Positions 1 to 5,994 of a DNA stretch of 64,000 nucleotides are shown piece after piece (the first letter of the stretch is position 1; each line of letters starts with the position of its first letter). A program made the position numbers and the translations under genes. The stretch covers positions 1 through 64,000 of the forward strand of contig URCV01000002.1 in NCBI GenBank assembly GCA_900546445.1, written 5' to 3'. Source of the stretch: an uncultured Bacteroidales bacterium (GTDB taxonomy: Bacteria > Bacteroidota > Bacteroidia > Bacteroidales > UBA932). Below the pieces are notes generated by a model. The model was not told the DNA's origin. It made no database searches and saw only the letters and a program-made list of their open reading frames with translations.

Positions 1-1
1 C

Positions 2-226
2 CGCTTCGATGTATTCTATTGGCGCGAGCGCAATGAAGAGGTGGATTTCATACTACGCAAGAAGAATTCATTGGTGGCAATTGAGGTCAAGGGCAATGCG
101 GAGAAACGCACTGAAGGTTTGGATAAGTTCCGCGAGCTTTTCAAGCCCACATCGTCATTCATTATCGGTGACGGCGGCATCAAGGCCGAAGAATTCATGT
201 CGATGGACCTGGGGAAGTTATTTTGA
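2..226 (+). CDS. C-terminal fragment of a DUF4143-type AAA ATPase (partial at window edge)
   Basis: The reading frame is open from the first bases to a TGA, giving 74 residues without a start, so the gene begins outside the window. The residues YWRERNEEVDFIL followed by VAIEVKG match the end of the DUF4143 domain found at the C-terminus of single AAA ATPases (the ATPase-plus-nuclease-like-fold family common in Bacteroidales). The acidic and lysine positions of that block resemble a PD-(D/E)XK-type core. The ATPase half cannot be seen. The last 9 bases overlap the convergent AraC gene. Cellular role of the family is poorly defined; the family call is fairly safe because of the EVDFIL and IEVKG motifs. 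Confidence 0.72.
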   Translation, partial: RFDVFYWRERNEEVDFILRKKNSLVAIEVKGNAEKRTEGLDKFRELFKPTSSFIIGDGGIKAEEFMSMDLGKLF

Positions 227-1087
227 GCACCGGAAATCATTAACGCCCTGCTGCTTTGAGGTCATCTTATTTCTGTATGCCGATGGGGAGAGCTGGGTGT
301 ATTGTTTGAACACTCGCGAAAAATCGCTATTGGACTCAAAGCCAAGACGCCCCGCAAGGGCCGTAACGGAAATGTCGGAGTAAGCAAGATTGATTTTAGC
401 ATTCTGAATAATGGCTGTCATTATCCATTTGTTTACGGTTTGGCCGGTCTTCTGCTTAATGACGCTACTTAACCAGTTAGGAGTTATGGACAGTTTCTCC
501 GCATAAAATGCGATTGAATGTTTTTCGTTACCGTATTGATATAAAAGCGAAAAGAACTGTTTGACCACCTGGTTTAACTTGATAGGTTTTTCCTCTTCAG
601 TTAACGAGGCTAGACGAACGACCTCATTAATGAGAATGATTTGCGTATGCTCCGCAGAATCCGCATCGTTTATCTCCAGAAAATGGCGAAACAAGTCGAA
701 CAAAGCCTGAAAGCGGGTTTGAGTGTTCAAATCTTCTATTACGAAATATAGCGGCACCTCACTCGTGTTCCGATTAGAAACAGATGCTATTTCCAGTCCG
801 AAATCCTCCGAAATATGGTCTATCTTAACGACGGCATTCTGCGGAACCAGTAATATGCTATGTGGCTGCAATGATATGCGGCTTCGATTGACCGTACATT
901 CGGCAGTGCCATGGGTGACATAGATACAACAAGAGGATATGACAAAGAAATGTTTGCCATCCTTATACACATCAGGAAGCATATCCCAACTCTCGATAAA
1001 GAATAAACTAATGCCTCTCACGGTATTACCTTTCGACATAATATTCTCCGCGAAATTGATATCGATTATCGTATCTGGCTCTTTCAT
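218..1087 (-). CDS. AraC-family transcriptional regulator
   Basis: This 289-residue protein has a poorly conserved N-terminal sensing half and a C-terminal AraC-type double helix-turn-helix over roughly the last 95 residues, with AFYAEKLSITPNWLSSVIK as the first helix set and the GFESNSDFSRVFKQY signature in the second. I chose the ATG at 1087 rather than the longest frame, because the extra 34 residues are AT-rich upstream DNA and because the N-terminus from this Met lines up with the other AraC protein of the window (28014-28925). A second candidate Met at 1039 is preceded by GGAGA. The gene is divergent from the small outer-membrane protein at 1202 and may control it; that link is inferred from position only. 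Confidence 0.85.
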   Translation of the reverse strand: MKEPDTIIDINFAENIMSKGNTVRGISLFFIESWDMLPDVYKDGKHFFVISSCCIYVTHGTAECTVNRSRISLQPHSILLVPQNAVVKIDHISEDFGLEIASVSNRNTSEVPLYFVIEDLNTQTRFQALFDLFRHFLEINDADSAEHTQIILINEVVRLASLTEEEKPIKLNQVVKQFFSLLYQYGNEKHSIAFYAEKLSITPNWLSSVIKQKTGQTVNKWIMTAIIQNAKINLAYSDISVTALAGRLGFESNSDFSRVFKQYTQLSPSAYRNKMTSKQQGVNDFRCSK

Positions 1088-1091
1088 AATG

Positions 1092-1127
1092 CAAATATAG
1101 TAAAAACCATAGGATTTGTATACAAAA
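1092..1127 (-). promoter_or_regulatory. Putative promoter of the AraC gene
   Basis: On the minus strand TATATTTG (1092-1099) fits the Bacteroidota -7 box TAnnTTTG, with TTTTG (1123-1127) 23 bases upstream as the -33 element. The -7 box lies only a few bases before the chosen ATG, so the transcript would be nearly leaderless or translation would start at the Met at 1039. Confidence 0.45.
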
Positions 1128-1135
1128 TGTAGAAA

Positions 1136-1171
1136 TTGGATATTCAAAAAATATTTTATGCCGTATCTTTG
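1136..1171 (+). promoter_or_regulatory. Putative promoter of the outer-membrane protein at 1202
   Basis: TATCTTTG (1164-1171) is a perfect TAnnTTTG -7 box; TTG at 1136-1138 is the only candidate -33 element but at a slightly long spacing of 25. The start codon follows 30 bases downstream. Confidence 0.5.
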
Positions 1172-1201
1172 CAAAGAATTTATAAACAATAAAAACGTAT
1201 T

Positions 1202-1711
1202 ATGAAAAAAGTAATTTTAGCTATTGGATTAGCTTTGTTATCACTAGGCGCATCCGCTCAAAACGCCTTGCCAGCCCATTGTATAACGATATTAGGAAGT
1301 GTTAATTTAAATGGCGGTGCTGAGGGGCTAATTGAAACAGAATACTTCTTTAATAGTAATCATAAGACTTCTCTATATGCTGCAGCAGACTATCACTATG
1401 CTAGAGAAGAAATTTGGGGAGAAGGATACGATGCCAGAAAATGTATGGCTGAAATAGGATGGAAAATGTACTTCCCCGTAGTAAAGAACACGTTTTATCC
1501 GTTTATAGGCTTGGGATTAACTGCAGGCATGCAGACTTGCACCGAGGTAAAGTGCACTTCAGACCTATCCACTTATTTGCTTGGCGGGGTGGGTACCATA
1601 GGTATGGAATATATGTTTGCACCTACCATCTCAGCAGTTGTGTCTTGCCGATTCAAATATGACGATTTTATCCACTACGTCATAGGAGGAGGTCTTAAAT
1701 TCGGCTTCTAA
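1202..1711 (+). CDS. Small exported beta-barrel-like outer-membrane protein
   Basis: The 169-residue product starts with a clear Sec signal peptide (MKKVILAIGLALLSLGASAQ, cut after SAQ) and then consists of alternating polar and aromatic stretches rich in glycine, ending in KFGF. A C-terminal phenylalanine is typical of outer-membrane beta-barrels that use the BAM complex, and the length would fit an eight-stranded barrel. I do not recognise a specific family. It stands alone behind its own promoter, divergent from the AraC regulator, and is followed by a strong hairpin terminator. It could instead be a periplasmic protein. Confidence 0.7.
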   Translation: MKKVILAIGLALLSLGASAQNALPAHCITILGSVNLNGGAEGLIETEYFFNSNHKTSLYAAADYHYAREEIWGEGYDARKCMAEIGWKMYFPVVKNTFYPFIGLGLTAGMQTCTEVKCTSDLSTYLLGGVGTIGMEYMFAPTISAVVSCRFKYDDFIHYVIGGGLKFGF

Positions 1712-1724
1712 AGATTTTTGTACG

Positions 1725-1757
1725 ACAACAGGGTGAGCAGTTCGCTCACCCTGTTGT
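1725..1757. terminator. Strong bidirectional hairpin terminator, copy 1
   Basis: Perfect 14-bp stem ACAACAGGGTGAGC / GCTCACCCTGTTGT with a 5-base loop AGTTC, followed by a T-rich tract (attttatttc). It ends the outer-membrane protein gene on the plus strand and also lies exactly where a terminator for the relic on the minus strand would be. A near-identical copy sits at 2552-2584 behind the intact Rpn gene. Confidence 0.8.
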
Positions 1758-1760
1758 ATT

Positions 1761-1841
1761 TTATTTCAGTTTAAAAACTTCCTCTTCTGAAAGACCGGTG
1801 GCCTGGGCTATTTGCACAGCGGTAAACCCCATCTTTGATAA
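1761..1841 (-). pseudogene. Relic of the 3' end of a second Rpn/PD-(D/E)XK transposase-like gene
   Basis: Read leftward, this stretch encodes LSKMGFTAVQIAQATGLSEE followed by EVFKLK and a TAA stop, closely matching the tail of the intact Rpn gene (GLSVDLICRTTGLSEEEVLK). Only about 26 codons remain, with no upstream reading frame of that family. The last ~40 bases and the following terminator are almost identical in DNA to 2588-2630, while the codons before them differ, so this is the remains of a diverged paralogue rather than a fresh copy of the neighbour. Confidence 0.7.
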
Positions 1842-1850
1842 GTGAAATTG

Positions 1851-1881
1851 TTGTTTATTACACAAATAGTGCATATCTTTG
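1851..1881 (+). promoter_or_regulatory. Putative promoter of the lipoprotein gene
   Basis: TTG (1851-1853), 20-base spacer, TATCTTTG (1874-1881): a good Bacteroidota -33/-7 pair. Transcription would start near 1886 and leave a leader of about 90 bases before the lipoprotein start codon, containing a 19-codon reading frame. Confidence 0.55.
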
Positions 1882-1901
1882 CGCCGCAAAATAAGAAGAC
1901 T

Positions 1902-1961
1902 ATGTTAGATCTTTCTCGCACAAAAGGAGGCAATGTAGAGCATCAAAGTGATGTTAAATAA
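1902..1961 (+). CDS. Possible 19-residue leader peptide upstream of the lipoprotein
   Basis: ATG to TAA encodes MLDLSRTKGGNVEHQSDVK. It lies between the putative promoter and the lipoprotein start, ends 17 bases before it, and has an AAGAAG stretch upstream of its ATG. There is no homology that I recognise and the length makes chance likely; it is listed because its position would suit translational coupling or attenuation. Confidence 0.2.
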   Translation: MLDLSRTKGGNVEHQSDVK

Positions 1962-1978
1962 CAAAAAATATAATAGCG

Positions 1979-2473
1979 ATGAAAAAATTTTTAGTATTGC
2001 TTTTTAGTGTAGCATTGGTTAGTGGATGTATTACTTTTGAGATTCCGGACATAAATATCAGCACACCTGATACTTCTACGAATCCTGGGACTCCGAGTAC
2101 GCCAGACACTCCCGATACCCCAAGTAAACCGGATTCTCCTGAAGATTCAAACCAGGACAATAGTTATTATAAGATAAATCTCGTAGTTAGTCGTATATAT
2201 GGTCACACGTCAAATCAATTGAAGAAATTGGATTTAACATTGCCGGAAGTTGGGTCACTTGATTGTAATTTTTGCCGTTATTTTGATGAGGAAGAATATC
2301 GCGCAACATTCGGTCCTTATTATGAGCCAGGAAAATTTAGTTGTACGGTAGACGTAAGTGGTTCAGATAGGTACAGGATATCAGTATCGGTACTTAGAGG
2401 AGATAGCGAGAAGGAAATAATGTCCGACATATCATATAATTCCATCTCTATGGTAATTCCTTTCAAACAATAG
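1979..2473 (+). CDS. Putative lipoprotein with Pro/Thr/Ser/Asp-rich linker
   Basis: The 164-residue product has a type II signal peptide with a lipobox ending VSGC (Cys17), so it should be lipidated and membrane anchored. Residues about 28-60 are a low-complexity linker of repeated PDTP/TPST-type units, a common tether that holds a surface or periplasmic domain away from the membrane. The remaining ~105 residues form a compact domain with a CNFC pair and alternating hydrophobic residues suggesting a beta-sandwich; no family is recognised. Base composition is more AT-rich than the housekeeping genes to the right, in keeping with accessory DNA. It ends before the second copy of the hairpin terminator. 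Confidence 0.7.
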   Translation: MKKFLVLLFSVALVSGCITFEIPDINISTPDTSTNPGTPSTPDTPDTPSKPDSPEDSNQDNSYYKINLVVSRIYGHTSNQLKKLDLTLPEVGSLDCNFCRYFDEEEYRATFGPYYEPGKFSCTVDVSGSDRYRISVSVLRGDSEKEIMSDISYNSISMVIPFKQ

Positions 2474-2551
2474 CCAAATCAGTATAAGCAAACTTTGAAA
2501 GTGACACATAGCTGCACATTATTCGCAGCAAAATCAGTAAACTATATTACG

Positions 2552-2584
2552 ACAATAGGGTGAGCGAACTGCTCACTCTGTTGT
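2552..2584. terminator. Hairpin terminator, copy 2, between convergent genes
   Basis: Stem ACAATAGGGTGAGC / GCTCACTCTGTTGT (two G-T wobbles) with loop GAACT and the same T-rich tract as copy 1. It serves the lipoprotein on the plus strand and lies just beyond the stop of the Rpn gene on the minus strand. The loop is the exact reverse complement of the loop in copy 1. Confidence 0.75.
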
Positions 2585-2587
2585 ATT

Positions 2588-3595
2588 TTATTTCAGTTTA
2601 AGAACTTCCTCTTCTGAAAGACCGGTAGTTCGACATATCAAATCTACAGAGAGTCCTTCTTTCAGCAGGTTTCTCGCCGTTTCACATCGGGCTTCGTTTT
2701 TGCCTTCTGCTTTACCTTCTGCAAGCCCTTCTGCTTTACCTTTTGCTTCACCTTCGGACAGACCTTTTGCGATACCATCCGCGAGAGCCTTCTCGGTAGC
2801 AGTCTTTACGGCCGCTTCTACAGCCGTCTCTACCGCGTAGTTTAGACAGTTCTGATAATCGTAACTCATTTTCTGTTCCTCCGTGTATCTATGGATTTCT
2901 TCTGCCGTGAAGTTAGCAATTTTTGCCGTGGTGAACAAATCTTGAAACTGATTCTCGTCAAATTCTTCCGGAATCTCGTTCATTTTACTCAGATTATTAA
3001 AGAGATAAGTCCATTTGTCCGATTCGTCCGACAGATTCTCCAGCATCTTGTTAAATCGAGGAAGCTCTATGTAGATAAAGTGCAAGCTGTCGCTATGGAC
3101 CTCGTTCATCTCTTCCTCTTTCACTAGATAATGGCTGATGAATTTGTCCCTTGGCCAATCCCCTACGTGCTCCATAGCATAGTCTAAGATAGAGATAACG
3201 TAGACCGGATAGAGCTTATAGTCCCAAACAAAGGACTTGGCGAAATTCTTCAGTTTTCTTTTGAAGGCTTTCTTAGCTTCGTCGTGCTGTTTCTGGACGG
3301 TGTATGTGGAATAATAGAGCGCTCTGTCCCGAAAGTACTTCTGAGGATTGTGCTGCATCTCCACCACGAAATCCCGATTGTCCGAAGTATGACAGTAGAT
3401 GTCATAGAAGACTTTTCTGTCTTGTTTCGTAAGACCTAACATTTCCACATTACGATACTCGACATCCGTAATTCTGTCAGTCTTGAGAATGGAATTAAGA
3501 AATGAAATTAAAATGTTTTTTTGCCCGAAGGCGCGCTTGAACATAAAATCCGAGCGAAGGTCTGCGAAGACCTGGTCATTAAGGAAGTTCCTCAT
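2588..3595 (-). CDS. Rpn family recombination-promoting nuclease / PD-(D/E)XK transposase-like protein
   Basis: The 335-residue protein opens with the family hallmark of an N-terminal FADLRSDFMFKRAFGQ followed by the nuclease core including DFVVEMQHNPQKYFRDRALY; the VEMQ acidic-glutamine pair is the typical end of the PD-(D/E)XK motif in this family (PDDEXK_2, DUF1703-like). Residues about 265-305 are a run of (A/S)EG-x-AKG units, the variable charged repeat tail seen in this family, and the last 25 residues (LLKEGLSVDLICRTTGLSEE) form a small helical domain. Members promote recombination and DNA cleavage and are often multicopy; they are not classical transposases and no terminal inverted repeats were found. 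A truncated paralogue tail lies at 1761-1841. Confidence 0.85.
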   Translation of the reverse strand: MRNFLNDQVFADLRSDFMFKRAFGQKNILISFLNSILKTDRITDVEYRNVEMLGLTKQDRKVFYDIYCHTSDNRDFVVEMQHNPQKYFRDRALYYSTYTVQKQHDEAKKAFKRKLKNFAKSFVWDYKLYPVYVISILDYAMEHVGDWPRDKFISHYLVKEEEMNEVHSDSLHFIYIELPRFNKMLENLSDESDKWTYLFNNLSKMNEIPEEFDENQFQDLFTTAKIANFTAEEIHRYTEEQKMSYDYQNCLNYAVETAVEAAVKTATEKALADGIAKGLSEGEAKGKAEGLAEGKAEGKNEARCETARNLLKEGLSVDLICRTTGLSEEEVLKLK

Positions 3596-3752
3596 TGTTT
3601 AAATTTTTAAAGTTTCGCAGAAATAGCTCTGCTTAAGGGCGAATATAGAAATAACAATCGCGAAAAGCTTAAAAAATGAATGTTTCTTTATGAAAGAAAA
3701 ATTCTTTCGTCGTGATTTTATGGACAAAACTCTTGCACTTCTGATGCGAAGT

Positions 3753-3897
3753 CGAAAAACACCTTTTGAGTCAGGATGCCGTAGAGACGCTTCTAGATGG
3801 TCCGGTGGCTAAAGGTGTACGGAAGTTTCGTACACCTTTAGGTTGCACCCTTAGTAGAACGCTGTAGAATGCGGCAGGTGTTCAAAGGTGTTTTTCG
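3753..3897. repeat. Long inverted repeat enclosing a perfect hairpin
   Basis: CGAAAAACACCTTT (3753-3766) is repeated as its exact reverse complement at 3884-3897. Inside lies a perfect 12-bp stem with 7-base loop at 3810-3840 (TAAAGGTGTACG / CGTACACCTTTA), which shares the AAAGGTGT core with the outer arms. No convincing gene occupies 3596-4300; this is part of a roughly 700-bp intergenic region made mostly of structured repeats. Confidence 0.6.
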
Positions 3898-3927
3898 GGT
3901 TGCGAAATAATGACGCCGGACCCTCCT

Positions 3928-4036
3928 GCGAGCCAGCAATACACCCTGAGGGCAATGCCATCCACGGCTTAGTGGAGGGAACCATTTCGTCAGAAATGGA
4001 AAGGTCCGTCCGAAGGGTGTCTTTTGCTGCGAGCGC
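3928..4036 (-). repeat. Dispersed intergenic repeat, copy 1
   Basis: Reverse-complementing this stretch gives a sequence that lines up almost base for base with 62222-62328, from GCTCGCAGCA to TGTATTGCTGGCTCGC, with only a few substitutions and one-base indels. It contains several short hairpins: CCATTTC/GAAATGG, CCAC/GTGG around TAAGC, and CCCTGAGGG. It lies between the Rpn gene and pckA and has no promoter or translation signal. It directly abuts the second repeat module at 4039. Confidence 0.75.
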
Positions 4037-4038
4037 CC

Positions 4039-4118
4039 CATCCGGCCAAATGGCCTTTTCACCGGATGAAACGGCACTTTAGTCTCTTCCATCCGGCAAA
4101 ACCCGCATTTCGCCGGAC
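4039..4118 (+). repeat. GC-rich double-hairpin repeat module, copy 1
   Basis: Two hairpins in series: CATCCGG...CCGGATG (4039-4068) with CCAAATGG inside, then CATCCGGC...GCCGGAC (4090-4118). The first hairpin, including GGCCAAATGGCCTTTTCACC and GGATGAAACGG, is repeated at 20214-20250, and the second has a related counterpart at 20265-20296. The module is intergenic in both places. Confidence 0.65.
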
Positions 4119-4242
4119 AAAACTACCTTGAGTCAACCATTTTCAGTCCTAAGCAGACTAGACAAGCCCCGGAGAGTAAATAAATATCAGTAATAAAAAC
4201 TTGAGGTCAACCAAAATCAGGAAACCTCAGGTGGCGGCAAAC

Positions 4243-4282
4243 AAAAAAAGCTGGCCGGGGAAATTCCGCGGTCAGCCTTTTT
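4243..4282 (-). terminator. Rho-independent terminator of pckA
   Basis: On the minus strand a GC-rich stem of about 11 bp (GCTGACCGCGG / CCCCGGCCAGC, with mismatch) and a 5-base AATTT loop is followed by a run of seven T, 20-60 bases beyond the pckA stop codon. Confidence 0.8.
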
Positions 4283-4300
4283 GAAATGTGTGATTCTGTA

Positions 4301-5908
4301 TTATTCTACGACAGGACCGGCAGCTACAAGAGCCTTACCAGCCTCGTTAGTCTCATACTTCTTGAAGTTCTTAATGAAACGTCCTGCGAGGTCCTTAGCC
4401 TTCTCCTCCCAAATTGATGCGTCAGCATAAGTGTCGCGAGGGTCAAGGATATGGCTGTCTACGCCTGGAAGCTCTGTAGGAACCTCGAAGTTGAAGTGAG
4501 GGATAACCTTAGTAGGAGCTGTCTCGATAGAACCGTTAAGGATAGCGTCGATGATACCTCTGGTGTCTCTGATAGAGATACGCTTGCCTGTACCATTCCA
4601 TCCTGTGTTCACGAGATATGCCTTAGCACCGCTCTTCTCCATCTTCTTAACGAGCTCCTCTGCGTACTTTGTAGGGTGAAGCTCAAGGAATGCCTGTCCG
4701 AAGCAAGCTGAGAATGTAGGAGTAGGCTCGGTGATACCGCGCTCTGTACCTGCAAGCTTAGCTGTAAATCCTGAAAGGAAGTAGTACTTTGTCTGCTCAG
4801 GAGTAAGGATAGATACTGGAGGAAGTACTCCGAATGCATCTGCTGAAAGGAAGATGACTCTCTTCGCTGCAGGGCCCTGAGAGAATGGACGAACGATGTT
4901 CTTAATGTGATAGATAGGGTAAGAAACACGAGTATTCTCGGTTACGCTCTTATCTGTGAAGTCGATCTTACCGTTCTTGTCTACAGTTACGTTCTCGAGG
5001 AGCGCATCTCTGCAGATGGCGTTATAGATGTCCGGTTCAGACTCCTTGTCGAGGTTGATGACCTTAGCGTAGCAACCGCCTTCGAGGTTGAATACACCGT
5101 GATCGTCCCAGCCGTGCTCGTCGTCACCGATGAGGAGACGCTTAGGGTCTGTAGAAAGGGTAGTCTTACCTGTTCCTGAAAGACCGAAGAAGATGGCTGT
5201 GTTCTCACCGTTAAGGTCGGTGTTAGCCGAGCAGTGCATAGAAGCGATGCCCTTAAGAGGGAGGAAGTAGTTCTGCATAGAGAACATACCCTTCTTCATC
5301 TCACCGCCGTACCAGGTGTTGAGGATAACCTGCTCCTTGGTGGTTACGTTGAAAGCAACCGCAGTCTCGGAGTTAAGACCCATCTCCTTGTAGTTCTCTA
5401 CCTTAGCCTTAGCTGCGCAGTAAACTACGAAGTCAGGCTCCTGATCGAACTCAGCCTGGTTCTGAGGACGGATGAACATATTAGTTACGAAGTGTGCCTG
5501 CCAAGCTACCTCCATAATGAAGCGAACCTTCATACGGGTGTCCTTGTGTGTGCCGCAGAAACCATCAACTACGAAAAGACGCTTTCCTGAAAGCTGCTTC
5601 TGAGCGAGGCTTTTGAGGATAGCCCAGTTCTCTTCGCTGAGAGGGTGGTTGTCGTTCTTGTACTCCTCTGAAGTCCACCAAACAGTGTCCTTAGAGTTAG
5701 CATCCATAACGATGTACTTGTCTTTAGGGCTACGTCCGGTGTAAACGCCGGTCATAACGTTAACAGCTCCGAGCTCAGTTACCTGTCCTTTCTCGAAACC
5801 TTCAAGACCTGGTTTTGTCTCCTCGTTATACAATACCTCGTATGTAGGATTGTAGAGGATTTCGGTCACGCCTGTGATACCGTACTTTGAAAGATCAATG
5901 TTTGCCAT
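4301..5908 (-). CDS. pckA: Phosphoenolpyruvate carboxykinase (ATP)
   Basis: The 535-residue enzyme interconverts oxaloacetate plus ATP with phosphoenolpyruvate, CO2 and ADP in the cytosol; in Bacteroidales it usually works in the carboxylating direction on the route to succinate. The phosphate-binding GRSPKDK is near residue 58, the kinase P-loop [13 protein letters not shown] near 242-254, and the metal-binding LIGDDEHGW near 259-267, all intact, and length matches the ATP-dependent family. It has its own promoter and terminator and is transcribed away from recQ. Codon choice is strongly biased, consistent with high expression. Confidence 0.97.
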   Translation of the reverse strand: MANIDLSKYGITGVTEILYNPTYEVLYNEETKPGLEGFEKGQVTELGAVNVMTGVYTGRSPKDKYIVMDANSKDTVWWTSEEYKNDNHPLSEENWAILKSLAQKQLSGKRLFVVDGFCGTHKDTRMKVRFIMEVAWQAHFVTNMFIRPQNQAEFDQEPDFVVYCAAKAKVENYKEMGLNSETAVAFNVTTKEQVILNTWYGGEMKKGMFSMQNYFLPLKGIASMHCSANTDLNGENTAIFFGLSGTGKTTLSTDPKRLLIGDDEHGWDDHGVFNLEGGCYAKVINLDKESEPDIYNAICRDALLENVTVDKNGKIDFTDKSVTENTRVSYPIYHIKNIVRPFSQGPAAKRVIFLSADAFGVLPPVSILTPEQTKYYFLSGFTAKLAGTERGITEPTPTFSACFGQAFLELHPTKYAEELVKKMEKSGAKAYLVNTGWNGTGKRISIRDTRGIIDAILNGSIETAPTKVIPHFNFEVPTELPGVDSHILDPRDTYADASIWEEKAKDLAGRFIKNFKKYETNEAGKALVAAGPVVE

Positions 5909-5934
5909 ATTGTAAACTATAATTTGTATTTTTG
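5901..5934 (+). promoter_or_regulatory. Putative promoter of recQ
   Basis: TTTG (5901-5904), 22-base spacer, TATTTTTG (5927-5934). It overlaps the pckA start region on the other strand and lies about 60 bases before the recQ start codon. Confidence 0.45.
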
Positions 5935-5954
5935 TTTGTTTTAAAATTGCGATG

Positions 5955-5984
5955 CAAAGATAAACATTTTTAGAAGATACACAA
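5955..5984 (-). promoter_or_regulatory. Putative promoter of pckA
   Basis: Minus-strand TTG (5982-5984), 19-base spacer, TATCTTTG (5955-5962), a near-ideal Bacteroidota promoter giving a leader of about 40 bases before the pckA ATG at 5908. Confidence 0.65.
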
Positions 5985-5994
5985 CTAACTATTT

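Noticed and set aside
2588..3595. Intact insertion sequence around the Rpn gene
   Set aside because: No terminal inverted repeats or target duplications were found on both sides of the gene; Rpn proteins are not standard transposases.
3838..4092. Reading frame on the minus strand resembling one at 62152-62382 in translation (GRTFPFLTK, LSRGWHCPQGVLLAR)
   Set aside because: Both lie in the dispersed repeat; differences are hairpin-preserving and include one-base indels, and neither has a promoter or start region. Treated as a repeat, not a small protein family.
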